Shown one piece after another: positions 31,871-32,102 of a stretch of DNA of 32,102 bases. Source of the DNA: Chloroflexota bacterium (GTDB lineage Bacteria; Chloroflexota; Anaerolineae; Promineifilales; Promineifilaceae); contig JAKQCM010000268.1 in assembly GCA_029559155.1 (NCBI GenBank), positions 1 to 32,102 on the forward strand. The letters run 5' to 3'. Within the stretch, counting starts at the first letter, position 1, and each line of letters opens with the position of its first letter. The notes under the pieces were generated by a model. It saw only the letters and a program-made list of their open reading frames with translations, was not told the DNA's origin and made no database searches. The position numbers and the translations under genes are program-made.

Positions 31871-31926
31871 ACCCCGAGGGTTTGACACCTAAGTAATCCA
31901 AATTCTCAGGAGCAAACCCTTGGGGT
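31871..31926. repeat. Inverted repeat, ACCCTNAGGGTTTG family, copy 2
   Basis: Arms ACCCCGAGGGTTTG (31871-31884) and CAAACCCTTGGGGT (31913-31926) match at 13 of 14 positions around a 28-nt spacer, the same geometry as 12219-12274. It is 22 bp past the stop of the M20 gene (minus strand), so it may stabilise or end that transcript. Confidence 0.6.
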
Positions 31927-31948
31927 CTGTAAAGTTACAGTTGACGAT

Positions 31949-32102
31949 TTACCGGTGGGGAAAACCGGCGGTGGCCAGTGTGACAAGCAGCAGTTGGCTC
32001 AAGCCATCGGGCAGGCGGGTCGGGTCGATGAATTCGTCCAGGCGGTGGGCGTTGCCCGATTCCGTGAGGCCCAGGACAACGGCCGTAAACCCTTTGCTCA
32101 GG
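31949..32102 (-). CDS. M20-family metallopeptidase, C-terminal end (partial)
   Basis: Only the last 50 codons are in the window, ending at TAA 31951-31949; the gene continues beyond base 32102. The segment reads VVLGLTESGNAHRLDEFIDPTRLPDGLSQLLL, which matches the end of M20 peptidases (succinyl-diaminopimelate desuccinylase / acetylornithine deacetylase / peptidase T-type): the GNAHxxDEFI motif carries the conserved C-terminal metal-ligand His. The enzyme would be a zinc-dependent amide or peptide hydrolase. Subfamily cannot be told from this piece. Confidence 0.75.
   Translation of the reverse strand, partial: LSKGFTAVVLGLTESGNAHRLDEFIDPTRLPDGLSQLLLVTLATAGFPHR

Overview
The window looks like a chromosomal piece of a mesophilic bacterium, most plausibly a Chloroflexota (Anaerolineae-like) genome. 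That is an inference from three things: the gene mix (M29-like peptidase, GAF-rich giant kinases, bacterial XPB with a SWIM partner, UPF0158), long families of intergenic foldback and AAAGGCGCA-type repeats, and a very strongly over-used palindromic octamer, ACGGCCGT. I count about 70 copies by eye in 32 kb, where fewer than one would be expected by chance. No marker gene here fixes the taxonomy.

Layout. 1-1565: 3' end of comEA and a GT9 glycosyltransferase. 1599-1764: tRNA-Asp with a textbook promoter and terminator. 1701-5895: a 4-kb segment bracketed by two 122-bp direct repeats that include the 3' end of the tRNA gene. It holds an unknown protein, a wrecked SWIM zinc-finger gene, a UPF0158 gene and a complete AbiEi/AbiEii toxin-antitoxin pair. 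6067-9199: a TPR protein, a decayed Wadjet JetD-like gene with another fragment, and a small SpoIIAA-like protein. 9479-10571 (minus): an SPFH/band-7 membrane protein preceded by a 33-residue membrane microprotein.

10829-21486 (minus) is the most unusual region. Five collinear, tightly spaced genes run from one good sigma70-type promoter: an M29-like metallopeptidase with a C-terminal helical tail, an AAA/STAND-type ATPase, a giant NTPase-GAF-histidine kinase (with a frameshift in its ATP-binding domain), a response regulator fused to an aminoglycoside-phosphotransferase-like kinase, and an NTPase fused to an OmpR-type winged helix. Together they look like a signalling or conflict (defence-like) system: NTP switches plus a phosphorelay ending in a DNA-binding NTPase, with the peptidase as possible effector.

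21839-24553: a membrane-anchored phosphodiesterase fusion (holin-IV-like N-terminus, alkaline-phosphatase-superfamily core, Yip1-like C-terminus), lying between intergenic foldback repeats. 24904-31294: a second tight operon, XPB-type helicase, SWIM/SAP-like protein and a Helicase_C_3-type protein; the last two appear to share a homologous C-terminal module. 31477-31926: a three-copy tandem repeat and an inverted repeat. 31949-32102: the C-terminus of an M20 peptidase on the minus strand, cut by the window end.
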